Positions 1 to 8,665 are shown, counted from the first letter of the stretch. The stretch is DNA of 64,000 nucleotides from GCA-2688105 sp964499445 (GCA_964499445.1 CAZCLE010000003.1:23812-87811), one strand, 5' to 3'. Made by a program: numbers and translations. The notes: generated by a model from the sequence alone, not told the origin.

Positions 1-759
1 AAGCTGGTTACTTCAGCCGCCGAGCTTACCCCTACTGATGTTATTATGGAAATAGGACCCGGTCTTGGTGTGCTGACCAGGGAGCTAGCCCGGCGGGCCG
101 GCTGGGTGATTACCGTTGAGCTAGATAGCAAGCTGGCTGCCATCCTGAAACAGACATTGGCTTCGGTTAATAATGTTACTATTGTCAATGAGGATATACT
201 TAAGATTACCCCGGCAGCCCTGCTTCAGGAGCCGAAGATGGGATTTCCTTCGGCAAAAAGAGGCTACAAGGTGGTGGCTAACCTTCCTTATTATATTACC
301 TCACCCGTCCTGCGCCATTTTCTCGAGGCTTCGGTTAAGCCGCAACTAATGGTGGTAATGGTGCAGAAGGAGGTAGCTGAGGTAATTGTGGCTGAGCCGG
401 GTCAGATGAGTGTGCTGAGTGTCAGCGTGCAACTTTATGGGGAACCAAGAATAATCAGCTATGTGCCGGCTCGGTGTTTTTACCCGCCGCCAGAGGTTGA
501 CTCGGCGATACTGCGGGTGGCTCTATACCCTCAGCCGGCAGCGGCGGTAACCGACACCGGGAGCTTTTTTGAGCTGGTGCGGGCTGGATTTAGTGCCTCC
601 CGCAAGCAGATAGGTAACTCTTTAGCTCAAGGTCTGCAATTGCCCAAGACTGAGGTCTTATCCCTATTGGAAAAGGCAGGTATAGTGCCCCAGCGGCGGG
701 CAGAGACCTTGAGCCTTGACGAGTGGGCACGACTGTGGCAAATTAGGCAGGGGAATTAG
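1..759 (+). CDS. rsmA: 16S rRNA dimethyladenosine transferase RsmA/KsgA, 5' truncated by the window
   Basis: SAM-dependent enzyme that dimethylates two adjacent adenosines near the 3' end of 16S rRNA during small-subunit assembly. The frame is open from base 1, so the start lies upstream. The first visible ATG, at 46, is inside the SAM-binding motif (EIGPGLGVLT) and cannot be the start. The catalytic motif NLPYY and the family's PPPEVDSA segment are present. The C-terminal helical domain is complete. The stop is one base before the ispE start, so the two genes are probably co-transcribed. Confidence 0.95.
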   Translation, partial: KLVTSAAELTPTDVIMEIGPGLGVLTRELARRAGWVITVELDSKLAAILKQTLASVNNVTIVNEDILKITPAALLQEPKMGFPSAKRGYKVVANLPYYITSPVLRHFLEASVKPQLMVVMVQKEVAEVIVAEPGQMSVLSVSVQLYGEPRIISYVPARCFYPPPEVDSAILRVALYPQPAAAVTDTGSFFELVRAGFSASRKQIGNSLAQGLQLPKTEVLSLLEKAGIVPQRRAETLSLDEWARLWQIRQGN

Positions 760-760
760 C

Positions 761-1636
761 ATGCTGACAGTTCTGGCGCCAGCCAAGGTAAATTTGACCC
801 TTGAGGTCTTGACTAAGCGCCCCGATGGTTTTCACGAAATCCGCAGCGTTATCCAGACGCTCAATCTATGTGATAGCCTTAACTTGCAGTTAAGTGAAAG
901 TATTGGGATTAAGTCCGGTGCGCCGAACTGGGTTCCAGGGGATAGCCTGGTATCTAAGGCGGTCGGTTTACTTCAGGAGACAACCGGGTGCCGTAGGGGG
1001 GTAACAATTGAGGTCAGGAAGCGTATCCCTTCGGTGTCAGGGCTGGGTGGCGACAGCAGTGATGCCGCCGCTGTCCTGCGCGGACTTAATCGGCTCTGGG
1101 GATTGGGTTTATCGCTGGAAGAGTTGCTCAGGTTAGCCTGGCAGTTGGGCTCGGATGTAGCCTTCTTTTTTTATGGTGGCACCGCTCTGCTTGAGGGTAG
1201 GGGAGAGAGGGTAACGCCGCTACCCCCGTTGCCTCATCTGTGGGTGGTCCTGATGATGCCGCCGGTGCCTAAGCTTCAGCGGAAAACGGAACGACTTTAT
1301 GCCAGCGTGAAGACAAGCCAATATACCGATGGGCAGATTACGGATAGATTGGTGGCATTATTAACCGGGGGAGGTTTGGAGGGGGAGAGGTTGATAAGCA
1401 ATGTGTTTAATGTGTTTGACAATTTGGCTCTGGGGAGTTTTTCCGGGCTTGAGGGGTATTGGCAGCAATTTGTGAAAGCCGGAGCCGAGGAAGTTCACCT
1501 GGCTGGCTCAGGACCGGCTCTATTCACCCTGATAAAAGTTCAGGCTCAGGCGGAGGAGATATACAGAAATCTTCAACAACAAGGGCTGGAGTCTTATTTA
1601 ACTGAGACATTAGCGGCTATAGAAAAGATAGAATGA
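761..1636 (+). CDS. ispE: 4-diphosphocytidyl-2-C-methyl-D-erythritol kinase
   Basis: GHMP-family kinase of the MEP isoprenoid pathway, which phosphorylates CDP-methylerythritol. The start is ATG 761, one base after the rsmA stop. It gives the standard N terminus MLTVLAPAKVNLTLEV; a longer in-frame reading from 716 only adds out-of-family sequence. The ATP-binding GHMP motif (GLGGDSSDAAA) and the C-terminal AGSGPALF motif are both intact. The length of 291 aa is normal. Confidence 0.95.
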   Translation: MLTVLAPAKVNLTLEVLTKRPDGFHEIRSVIQTLNLCDSLNLQLSESIGIKSGAPNWVPGDSLVSKAVGLLQETTGCRRGVTIEVRKRIPSVSGLGGDSSDAAAVLRGLNRLWGLGLSLEELLRLAWQLGSDVAFFFYGGTALLEGRGERVTPLPPLPHLWVVLMMPPVPKLQRKTERLYASVKTSQYTDGQITDRLVALLTGGGLEGERLISNVFNVFDNLALGSFSGLEGYWQQFVKAGAEEVHLAGSGPALFTLIKVQAQAEEIYRNLQQQGLESYLTETLAAIEKIE

Positions 1637-1688
1637 AATGCCTATATAATTTATAATTAATTAGACAAACTGATAAGGGAGGTGTCAG

Positions 1689-2192
1689 ATGGGCAACACC
1701 CTGGAAAATCTGCAGGAGGCTTTTGCCGGAGAAAGTCAGGCTAACCGGCGATACCTTTTCTCTGCTGAAAAGGCGGAAAAGGAGGGTCATCCCCAGATAG
1801 CTAGGCTGTTTCGGGCAACGGCTGAGGCGGAGACGGTTCATGCTCGTAACCATCTTGAAGTTATGGGTGGCATTAGGTCAACCAGGGATAATCTGGGGGA
1901 AGCCATCAAAGGCGAACACCACGAATTCACCGAAATGTACCCCGGTTTCATTGAGCAGGCGAAAGCCGAGGGTAATAATGGGGCGGAGACCAGCTTCTAC
2001 TATGCCAATGCGGTTGAGAAAATCCACTACAACCTGTACCAGCAGGCGCTTGATGCCCTTGGGACGGGGCAGAAGTTAAAAGATGAGTCGTACTATGTCT
2101 GCCAGGTCTGCGGCTATACTGTCGCCGGGGAAGCTCCCAAGCACTGTCCCATGTGTGGTGCCCCCGGCGATAAGTTCAAGCGGGTAGAGTAG
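1689..2192 (+). CDS. rbr: Rubrerythrin
   Basis: Non-haem di-iron peroxidase of anaerobes that reduces hydrogen peroxide. The N-terminal four-helix ferritin-like domain starts ENLQEAFAGESQANRRY and carries the expected Glu and His ligands (EAETVHARNH). The C terminus is a rubredoxin-like Fe(Cys)4 domain with CQVCGY and CPMCGAP. The length is 167 aa. A strong ribosome-binding site (GGGAGGTG) lies just before the ATG. It is likely a single-gene unit, ended by the hairpins at 2223-2280. Confidence 0.95.
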   Translation: MGNTLENLQEAFAGESQANRRYLFSAEKAEKEGHPQIARLFRATAEAETVHARNHLEVMGGIRSTRDNLGEAIKGEHHEFTEMYPGFIEQAKAEGNNGAETSFYYANAVEKIHYNLYQQALDALGTGQKLKDESYYVCQVCGYTVAGEAPKHCPMCGAPGDKFKRVE

Positions 2193-2222
2193 GGATGAGA
2201 GGTTCTTTTCCATAGGGGATTA

Positions 2223-2280
2223 AAAGGGGCGGAGCCCCTTTAATAAATTCCCTCCCTCTCCCCTTCACAAGGGGAGAGGG
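2223..2280. terminator. Two hairpins between convergent genes
   Basis: The first hairpin, 2223-2241, has an 8-bp stem (AAAGGGGC/GCCCCTTT) with loop GGA. The second, 2254-2280, has a 12-bp perfect stem (CCCTCTCCCCTT and its complement) with a 3-base loop. They sit between the ends of rubrerythrin (+) and the nucleotidyltransferase (-) and probably end both transcripts. The first hairpin belongs to the same palindrome family as the repeats at 4909-4963. Confidence 0.6.
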
Positions 2281-2323
2281 ATAAAGGGTGAGGGGTTGTT
2301 AAGTAATTCGGGGAGTAGGCGAC

Positions 2324-3574
2324 TCACCGATGCTTCATCCACCCCTTAACCAGTTCCACCTCCCCCTTTTTGCTGCTTACCTTGCCGTCCAGTCTGGCTT
2401 CGTGTAACTGCTCCAGGATTTCTTTGATGCGGGGGCTGGGGGGTATGCCCATTCTTAATAGGTCGTTGCCGGTAAGGGCTGGCTTGACATAACGAAGCTT
2501 ACTGAGAAATAGCTGGATGTGCCGGCGGGCTACCGGGGAGTCGCTAGCTAACGAATTGACGGTAATGGCTGGTGTGGGGTAGCCGTGAAGGAGGTGGTAA
2601 ATACTGCTCGGGGTAAGTTCGGGGTCAGCCAGTGACTTAAGTTTGGTTTTGATATTAAGAGAGTCCCTGAGGGTTTGGGCTATCGGCTTAGATAGCTTGA
2701 GGTATGAAATTAGTTGCTCGCTTTCTTTGTCACTCAGATGATAAATGAGCAGAGCCAGGTAAAGTCCCATTGGTAGTGGGTTGGGGGAGGTTAGCCGCCG
2801 GGCCTGCTCAAATTTTTCCACCAGCCAGCCATTGCCCTTAAGGGCGGGGTGCAACCTCTGAAGGACAGCGAGTTCTTCAGCCCGGCGCAAGACTTTCTCC
2901 GGGCGTTCCTCCCCAAATATACATTCCAGCTCATAGCGTATTCGGTCGCCGCTGATAGTATCCAGCCTGGGTATATCCCGTTTAAGTAGTTCAAGGGTGT
3001 TTCTTTCCAGCTGGAAGTTGAGCCGTTGCTCGTAGCGGAGCCCTCGCCAAATACGGGTGGCATCATCGGTAAAGCTCTTCTCATGTAAAATGCGGATGAG
3101 TTTATGCTCAAGGTCATCCCTGCCCCCATACAGGTCAATCAGTTCGCCGTAGAGGCCGGGGTTGAGGCAAACAGCCATGGCGTTGATGGTGAAGTCGCGA
3201 CGGAACAGGTCGCTGGTCAGGGAGCCGGGCTTCACGCTGGGCAGGGCTCCGGGCCTGGCGTAGGTCTCGGAGCGGGCGGTGGTCAGGTCAACACTCCATT
3301 CATCCCACTGGAGTTTAGCCGTATTGAAGCGGGGGTGGGTGGTGATTTTCCCCTGATTAATCTGGATTAGCTGGTGTGCCAGGTCTATGGCATCGCCTTC
3401 CACCACCAGGTCGAGGTCAAAATTAGGTTTTCCCAGGAGCAGGTCACGAACCACACCGCCGACAAGGTACAGGTTCTGTCCTTGCGTAAGCTTACCGGCT
3501 GTCTGCATAAAGTTGACCAGCTCGGCGGGTAGCTGTTTTTCGATTTTATTGGCTAGGTTAATAATCTCGGTCAT
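2324..3574 (-). CDS. CCA tRNA nucleotidyltransferase / poly(A) polymerase family protein
   Basis: Class II nucleotidyltransferase that builds or repairs the tRNA CCA end. The N-terminal head has LVGGVVRDLLLG followed by the catalytic DLD (about residues 38-57). The conserved RRDFTINAMA segment follows, then a neck domain that recognises ATP/CTP and a C-terminal helical region. Length is 416 aa. CCA-adding, A-adding and poly(A) enzymes cannot be told apart by eye. The neighbouring tRNA-Gly at 10007 already encodes CCA, so a repair role is possible. Confidence 0.85.
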   Translation of the reverse strand: MTEIINLANKIEKQLPAELVNFMQTAGKLTQGQNLYLVGGVVRDLLLGKPNFDLDLVVEGDAIDLAHQLIQINQGKITTHPRFNTAKLQWDEWSVDLTTARSETYARPGALPSVKPGSLTSDLFRRDFTINAMAVCLNPGLYGELIDLYGGRDDLEHKLIRILHEKSFTDDATRIWRGLRYEQRLNFQLERNTLELLKRDIPRLDTISGDRIRYELECIFGEERPEKVLRRAEELAVLQRLHPALKGNGWLVEKFEQARRLTSPNPLPMGLYLALLIYHLSDKESEQLISYLKLSKPIAQTLRDSLNIKTKLKSLADPELTPSSIYHLLHGYPTPAITVNSLASDSPVARRHIQLFLSKLRYVKPALTGNDLLRMGIPPSPRIKEILEQLHEARLDGKVSSKKGEVELVKGWMKHR

Positions 3575-3646
3575 TTTCGTCGGTTACCTGCTAGCCCGAA
3601 TTATAGCACAGGTTGTTGCTGAGTTCATTGGTGGGTGGTCTGTTGT

Positions 3647-4561
3647 CTATGTCAGATAGATAATGGTTATGCCGCCGATAATCATGGCGGTAGCCACGAG
3701 CCGCAATGCCAGCATCCCTTTACCGGGCTGCCATTCTAAGAACATGGGCGAGACGCGGCTCAGGATAAGGGCGAATATAACCACGAAGATAGGGCGGCTG
3801 CCAATAATAGTCGAGACCAGAGATACTGGTCCTCTCTCTATCGCCCAGAGTAATAGTACTATTCCCCCTAGGGCTAAAGTCTCATTGAAAGCGAGCAGAC
3901 CCATAGCCGAGTTCCTTCGTTTCATGTTACTCAACTGGCTGAGGATGTGGGGACGTATTGAGATTAGCAAGAAGATACCCGACAGGCAGAATCCGCCGAC
4001 CCAGGACATATTCCAGAATGAGATGTAGGCCAGGGCGTACTTACTGGCTATGTCGGCTAGGGCAAAAAACAGGCTGGAACCGAAAAGGAGGAGGAGTGGT
4101 TTGCTCAGCCAGGTGGTAGCGCCAGATGGGCTCTGTTTAACCGATATTATTACTGCCCCGGCGACCACCATAATTATTGCCAGCCACCTTAGGTAACCAA
4201 GGCTCTCCCCCAGTAACGGCACCGCCATAATGGCTACGAAAATGGGGTAGGTATAGACTACGGGTATAACCCGTGATACCTCCTCTCTCATCATGGTGTA
4301 GAGCATGATGGTGGCGGCGGCGGTGCGGAGTATGCCTGAGGCCACCGCTGCCAGTACCGGCCATAGGGCAGTGCCCTCAGGTAATGGAAAAAGAGTAAAT
4401 AGTATCCAGCTGTAAATTAGATGAACGATGCCCACCGGCAGCAGGAATGCTCGTAAGCCTGGCATTCGTTTGGTGAGGAGGTGGCTGTCAATTATATTCA
4501 CTACCCCGAGGATAGCTGCACCCAGTATTGCGGTGTTAATCCAGCTCAACAGTATTGGCAC
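3647..4561 (-). CDS. EamA/DMT-family transporter
   Basis: Integral membrane protein of 304 aa with about ten hydrophobic helices in two repeated halves, as in the drug/metabolite transporter superfamily. Characteristic segments such as YTYPIFVAIMAVPLLGE are visible. The start is GTG 4561, preceded by a weak AGAAGTGA site. Substrate is unknown; family members export metabolites or amino acids. It is monocistronic, with no functional link to its neighbours. Confidence 0.75.
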   Translation of the reverse strand: MPILLSWINTAILGAAILGVVNIIDSHLLTKRMPGLRAFLLPVGIVHLIYSWILFTLFPLPEGTALWPVLAAVASGILRTAAATIMLYTMMREEVSRVIPVVYTYPIFVAIMAVPLLGESLGYLRWLAIIMVVAGAVIISVKQSPSGATTWLSKPLLLLFGSSLFFALADIASKYALAYISFWNMSWVGGFCLSGIFLLISIRPHILSQLSNMKRRNSAMGLLAFNETLALGGIVLLLWAIERGPVSLVSTIIGSRPIFVVIFALILSRVSPMFLEWQPGKGMLALRLVATAMIIGGITIIYLT

Positions 4562-4631
4562 TCACTTCTAGGGAAATAATCAACACCATAGCATACAACT
4601 GTGTCGGGTTAAATGCAAAGCTTTCTGTTTG

Positions 4632-4710
4632 TTGAGATTGTTTATCAACCTCACCCCCTTTAGATTAGCCTCATGTCATTGCGAGGTACAAAGTACCGAA
4701 GCAATCTCAA
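4632..4710. repeat. Inverted-repeat-bounded intergenic element
   Basis: TTGAGATTG at 4632-4640 is repeated exactly in inverted orientation as CAATCTCAA at 4702-4710. The right part contains an internal dyad (GGTAC AAA GTACC, 4685-4697) next to CATTGCGAGG. This resembles short intergenic repeats I have seen in Dehalococcoidia-like genomes, but copy number cannot be tested in this window. Confidence 0.4.
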
Positions 4711-4793
4711 GAGACAACACAGATTTTTATTAGGTAACCCCATCCCCTTTATCCCCTTCCCCTTGATAAGGGGATGGGGAAGGACATAGAAAA

Positions 4794-4964
4794 GAGGGGC
4801 AACGCCCCTCTAAGACTCCCCATATAAGAATATTAGGGGCAACGCCCCTCTAAGACTCCCCATTATTTGCTCTTCAAAATAAAGGAGAGGGGGAGTTTTT
4901 TGTTAAAAGGGGCTCCGCCCCCTCTTAGACTCCCCATATAAGAATATTAGGGGCTCCGCCCCTT
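4794..4964. repeat. Cluster of GGGGC-NNN-GCCCC palindromes with a 28-bp direct repeat
   Basis: Four short palindromes occur at 4794-4810, 4835-4849, 4909-4921 and 4949-4963. The loops are AAC in the first two and TCC in the last two. A perfect 28-bp direct repeat (AGACTCCCCATATAAGAA...) occupies 4813-4840 and 4927-4954. A related G-rich hairpin lies at about 4754-4782. The patch fills most of a 478-bp gene-free gap and has no ORF of note. Confidence 0.75.
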
Positions 4965-4999
4965 CAAACTTCCCTTGACAAACGACCTTTGTCTATTGG

Positions 5000-5028
5000 T
5001 TGTTATTTGTTGGGTATTTGCCTATAAT
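5000..5028 (+). promoter_or_regulatory. Promoter very close to a start codon
   Basis: TTGTTA (5000-5005) and a consensus TATAAT (5023-5028) are separated by 17 bases. Transcription would begin near 5035, only about five bases before the ATG at 5040. No ribosome-binding site fits there, so the mRNA would be almost leaderless. Confidence 0.5.
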
Positions 5029-5039
5029 GAAGCCTATAT

Positions 5040-5582
5040 ATGAAAGTGGTGTCAATTGTCGGCATGGCTGGCTCTGGCAAATCAGAGGTAGCCAGAGTAT
5101 TTGAGGAAAGTGGCTTTATTCGAATAAGATTCGGCGATATAACTGATGAGGAAGTAAAAAAGAGGGGCTTGGAGTTAACGGAGAAGAATGAGCGCTACAT
5201 TAGAGAACTCCTCAGACAAGAGAACGGGATGCCGGCTTATGCTAAACTGAATCTACCCCGAATTGATTCGGCGCGGGAACATTCGGATGTGGTAATTGAT
5301 GGTCTTTATTCCTGGGAGGAATATACCTTTCTGAAAGATTATTATGGAGGAGACTTTTATGTAGTGGCAGTTTGGGCGTCGCCGAAAACAAGGTATGCTC
5401 GGCTGAGCAGTAGATTAAACCGGAGGCTGACAGAGGAAGAGGCGTCCAGTCGGGATAGGGCAGAACTAGAGAATATTAATAAGGGCGGACCGATTGCTAT
5501 GGCGGACTTCACCATTATCAATGAGTCCTCCCTGGAAAGTCTAAGGGAGGAAGCCAAAAAGATTCTGGCTAAGTTAAGATGA
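5040..5582 (+). CDS. Dephospho-CoA-kinase-like P-loop kinase (UPF0200-like)
   Basis: P-loop NTPase of 180 aa. It has a Walker A motif at the N terminus (GMAGSGKSEVA), a central DVVIDGLYSWEE segment, and an Arg-rich lid region (RLSSRLNRRLTEEEASSRDR). The fold resembles dephospho-CoA and nucleotide kinases. The closest style I recognise is the archaeal UPF0200 family, whose substrate is unsettled. Its stop overlaps the dCMP deaminase start by four bases (ATGA), so it may serve nucleotide metabolism. Confidence 0.7.
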   Translation: MKVVSIVGMAGSGKSEVARVFEESGFIRIRFGDITDEEVKKRGLELTEKNERYIRELLRQENGMPAYAKLNLPRIDSAREHSDVVIDGLYSWEEYTFLKDYYGGDFYVVAVWASPKTRYARLSSRLNRRLTEEEASSRDRAELENINKGGPIAMADFTIINESSLESLREEAKKILAKLR

Positions 5583-6061
5583 AGAAGGCGACCAGACCAG
5601 ACATTGATGAGTATTTTCTGAAAATAGCCTCAGTGGTAGCCGAGCGCTCAACCTGTCGCCGGCACCACGTAGGGGCAGTGGCGGTAAGGAATAAACACAT
5701 GCTGGCTACGGGTTACAATGGTGCCCCTTCCGGGGCTAAGGACTGCCTTGAGCTTGGTTGTCTACGGGATGAACTGAATATTCCATCAGGGGAAAGGCAG
5801 GAAATATGCCGTGGCATTCATGCTGAGCAAAATGTAATCATTCAAGCCACCCTCCACGGCGTCAGCCTTGAAGGGAGCACCATTTATGCTACCCATACGC
5901 CATGTGTACTGTGTGCCAAGATGCTGGTGAATGCCAGAATAAAGCGGTATGTCAGCTTTGGCAAGTATAACGATGATATGTTTGTTGACTTATTTAAGGA
6001 GGCTGGTGTAGAGTTTGATATGAAGAAGACGCCGCCTTCCCGAATAAGCTATCTAGAATGA
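5579..6061 (+). CDS. dCMP deaminase family protein
   Basis: Zinc-dependent deaminase converting dCMP to dUMP for thymidylate synthesis. It has the catalytic HAEQN motif and the zinc-binding PCVLCAK motif, plus extra Cys/His residues in the N-terminal half (CRRHHVGAV, CLELGC) typical of ComEB-like dCMP deaminases. Length is 160 aa. It is translationally coupled to the kinase upstream. A dUTPase gene on the opposite strand at 7005-7532 fits the same pathway. Confidence 0.88.
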   Translation: MKKATRPDIDEYFLKIASVVAERSTCRRHHVGAVAVRNKHMLATGYNGAPSGAKDCLELGCLRDELNIPSGERQEICRGIHAEQNVIIQATLHGVSLEGSTIYATHTPCVLCAKMLVNARIKRYVSFGKYNDDMFVDLFKEAGVEFDMKKTPPSRISYLE

Positions 6062-6087
6062 TATCCTGACGGTGGTTGATTGGGATT

Positions 6088-7002
6088 ATGTCGATACTGC
6101 ATGCTAAGGTGATTGTTAATCCGGTGGCGGGAGCCTACGCAACGCGAAGGAAGTGGCCTCGCATTAATAAGCTGCTAAGGCATGTTGGTCTATCGTTTGA
6201 TTATGAATTTACTGAAGGTGTAGGGCATGCCGTAGAGCTAGCCAGGGTTGCCGCCAGTGATGGTTATCGATATGTGGTGGCGGTAGGCGGTGATGGGACG
6301 GTGAACGAGGTGGCTAATGGCATACTTCATTCAGCGGGTTCAGTTAATACCATTCTTGGCGTAGTAAGCACCGGAACCGGGGGTGATTTTGTGCGTTCGG
6401 TAGGTATTCCTCGGGATTATACCGGTGCTTGTTCATGCTTGACTAGCTCACGAAGGTTGTTAATTGATGTCGGCGTGGTTGAATACCAGAGTAAGGGACA
6501 ATCCCGGCAACGCTTTTTTGTAAATGCGGCTGGTGTGGGCTTTGATGCGGCGGTTGTGGAGACTACCGAACGCTTGCCCAAATATTTTGGTGGCACCGTT
6601 CCTTATCTGGTAGGGTTGCTCAGGTCTCTGGTTGGCTATAGAAACAAATCTGTCGTCCTGAAGGTGGGAGGTAAGGTTGAGGCTAAGCGTATCTTGAGTG
6701 TGGTGGTAGCTAACGGGGGCTATTTGGGGGGAGGGATGCATATAGCACCTGAAGCTGAGCTTGATGATGGTCTACTGGATTTGATAGTTATTGGTGATGT
6801 AGGTAAGTTTGAGCTGCTGAAGGCGTTGCCAATGGTATATAAGGGAACCCATATTACCCATCCTAAAGTCAGCATGGGCAAGGCAACGCATATTACCATT
6901 GAATCCTCGGAGCGATTTCTGGTGCATGCCGATGGTGAATTGTTGGGGGAAGGTCCGGCATCCTTCTGGCTGACGCCGGCGGCTTTGAGTATCGTGGCGT
7001 AA
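6088..7002 (+). CDS. Diacylglycerol/lipid kinase family protein (YegS/BmrU type)
   Basis: Lipid kinase of the DAGK catalytic family, likely phosphorylating diacylglycerol or a related lipid at the membrane. It shows the N-terminal VNPVAGAYATRRKW segment, the nucleotide-binding GGDGTVNEVANG motif and the later STGTGGDFVR motif. The start is taken as ATG 6088 because it gives MSILHAKVIVNPVAG. A TTG at 6076 would add four residues. Length is about 304 aa. Confidence 0.88.
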   Translation: MSILHAKVIVNPVAGAYATRRKWPRINKLLRHVGLSFDYEFTEGVGHAVELARVAASDGYRYVVAVGGDGTVNEVANGILHSAGSVNTILGVVSTGTGGDFVRSVGIPRDYTGACSCLTSSRRLLIDVGVVEYQSKGQSRQRFFVNAAGVGFDAAVVETTERLPKYFGGTVPYLVGLLRSLVGYRNKSVVLKVGGKVEAKRILSVVVANGGYLGGGMHIAPEAELDDGLLDLIVIGDVGKFELLKALPMVYKGTHITHPKVSMGKATHITIESSERFLVHADGELLGEGPASFWLTPAALSIVA

Positions 7003-7004
7003 AA

Positions 7005-7532
7005 TCAATCTATGTTTTCTCTTTGATAGGCTCCGTGGTAGCCTTCGGTTTCCTGGGTTAGCTGCAGGAAAACAATTTGCACAATTCTGGCATTCCTCTG
7101 CAGGCGAAATCCTTGAGGGTTATAGACCACCATAAGAGACTGGGAACGACCGGAGTAGCCGGCGTCCCATACCGCCGTATCTACCGTGACACCACAACGA
7201 AGCAGGCTTGACCTCGGTCTGGCTAGTGCCATAACATCCTTGGGTAGGTGGACAATCTCGTTAAAGGTAACAATATAGGCACCGGGTATCAGGTCAATAA
7301 AATCCAGCCCATCAAACACCAACGGAGCTAAATCAGACACCAGCCTCTGGCTGTCGTTAATGGCTATTTTACCGCCTGACTGGGGCAAGGCTATCTGGCG
7401 CAGGGTGAGGTCAATGCCATTAGGTTGAAGCTGTTGTTCAAGGTTAATGTAGCCTTCTATCAGAGGTGGCTTTTGCTGTAGTAACCGACGAATATCCGGC
7501 TGGGATAAGATGACCGCCATGGTATCAAGCAT
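7005..7532 (-). CDS. dUTPase / dCTP-deaminase superfamily protein, archaeal dUTPase type
   Basis: Hydrolyses dUTP to dUMP, or deaminates dCTP. The 175-aa protein has the shared motifs ALARPRSSLLRCG and TAVWDAGYSGR, then NPQGFRLQRNARIVQIVF. The stretch after DAGYSG (RSQSLMVVYNP) lacks the glutamate I would expect of a dCTP deaminase. It resembles the archaeal dUTPase family, so dUTPase is preferred. The stop is three bases from the stop of the convergent lipid kinase. Confidence 0.75.
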   Translation of the reverse strand: MLDTMAVILSQPDIRRLLQQKPPLIEGYINLEQQLQPNGIDLTLRQIALPQSGGKIAINDSQRLVSDLAPLVFDGLDFIDLIPGAYIVTFNEIVHLPKDVMALARPRSSLLRCGVTVDTAVWDAGYSGRSQSLMVVYNPQGFRLQRNARIVQIVFLQLTQETEGYHGAYQRENID

Positions 7533-7643
7533 TTTACCATATGGTTATTGTAAAAGATAAATAAGTGCTCTATAATAACTTAACCAATTTCAGGCTTGAT
7601 AAATAGAAATTAGTAATCTGGTTGAAGGAGGGAAGGAGAAATT

Positions 7644-8480
7644 ATGACCGTAAAAGTAGTTACCGATAGCAGTGCTGACCTGCCCGCCCAGTTGGTTGAG
7701 GAACTGGGGATTACCGTAGTGCCTCTGTATGTGCGCTTTGGGGAAGAGGTCTACCGTGACCGGGTGGACATCAGCGAAGACGAATTTTACCAGAGGTTAT
7801 TACGTGACCCTATCCATCCCAGCACCACGCAGCCAACTCCGCAGGATTTTGCCAATGCCTACCAGAAGCTTTCTAAAGAGGCTGACGGGATTATTTCCAT
7901 TCACATCTCCGGTAAATTGAGCGGCACCTGTAGCTCAGCACTACAGGGCAGGGAACTGGTGGAGAAGGGGTGTCCCATTGAGGTGATTGACTCGCAGACG
8001 CTGACCATGGGTCTAGGGATGCTGGCTATTGAGGCGGATAACATGGCTAGGTCGGGGAAAAGTCTACCGCAGGTGGTGGAAGAGGTAAAACGGATTATTC
8101 CTGGCCTCTATTTGCTTGGTCTCCTTGATACCCTCAAGTACCTGGCTCTGGGAGGGCGTATTGGTAAGGCAAAGGCACTATTAGGCTCAGTATTGAATGT
8201 GAAGCCGGTGCTAACACTGAAGGATGGAGAAGTGGTGCCGGCTGGCCAGGCTCGCACCCGGGCTAAAGGCATAGACAAGTTATTTGACTTTGTAAAAAAT
8301 GCCAAAGATATTCAGGATTTATCCGTTATATATAACACCACTCCTGATGAAGCGGAGAGTCTGGCTGAGCGCATAAGTCCCATATTTCCTAAAGAACGGA
8401 TTAGGCTGGCTAGACTGGGACCCGTGCTGGGGGTGCACTGCGGGCCAGGTATTTTATTTGTCGCCCTTTGGGAAAAGTGA
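7644..8480 (+). CDS. DegV family protein
   Basis: Fatty-acid-binding protein of the DegV/FakB fold, 278 aa. FakB proteins present a fatty acid to a kinase. The start MTVKVVTDSSADLP, the PSTTQPTPQDF segment, the SGKLSGTCSSA motif and the LLDTLKYLALGGRIGKA motif are all characteristic. A strong site (GGAGGGAAGGAG) precedes the ATG. No FakA-like kinase is adjacent. It is likely monocistronic. Confidence 0.9.
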   Translation: MTVKVVTDSSADLPAQLVEELGITVVPLYVRFGEEVYRDRVDISEDEFYQRLLRDPIHPSTTQPTPQDFANAYQKLSKEADGIISIHISGKLSGTCSSALQGRELVEKGCPIEVIDSQTLTMGLGMLAIEADNMARSGKSLPQVVEEVKRIIPGLYLLGLLDTLKYLALGGRIGKAKALLGSVLNVKPVLTLKDGEVVPAGQARTRAKGIDKLFDFVKNAKDIQDLSVIYNTTPDEAESLAERISPIFPKERIRLARLGPVLGVHCGPGILFVALWEK

Positions 8481-8587
8481 CCAATGTAGAGCCCGATGGT
8501 GGGGAAGGCAGCGGAAGAGCCGGTTTTTTTACGGCTACCTCTCTCCACTAGGTTAAAGCCACTTTTGGTGGTACGCTAATACACCGG

Positions 8588-8616
8588 TTCGCACTTGGGG
8601 CAAAAGTTGCTATAAT
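8588..8616 (+). promoter_or_regulatory. Promoter upstream of the winged-helix regulator
   Basis: TTCGCA (8588-8593) and a consensus TATAAT (8611-8616) are spaced by 17 bases, about 50 bases before the ATG at 8666. It is recognised only by match to the sigma-70 pattern. Confidence 0.45.
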
Positions 8617-8665
8617 GGTTGTAAAGTGAAAGTCTATTTGATTATTCATTGGGTGCGCTGAAGTC

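Noticed and set aside
3104..3370. 88-aa Gly/Gln-rich ORF opposite the tRNA nucleotidyltransferase
   Set aside because: Shadow of the real gene on the other strand, with low-complexity composition and no ribosome-binding site.
4741..4964. CRISPR array
   Set aside because: Only two copies of a 28-bp repeat plus scattered palindromes, irregular spacing and no cas genes nearby. The Cas4-like nuclease at 55407 is also far from any repeat array.
8514..8535. Possible terminator after the DegV gene (AGCCG ... CGGCT around a T-run)
   Set aside because: The T-run lies in the loop rather than after the stem, and the stem is only five base pairs, so it is not a standard terminator.
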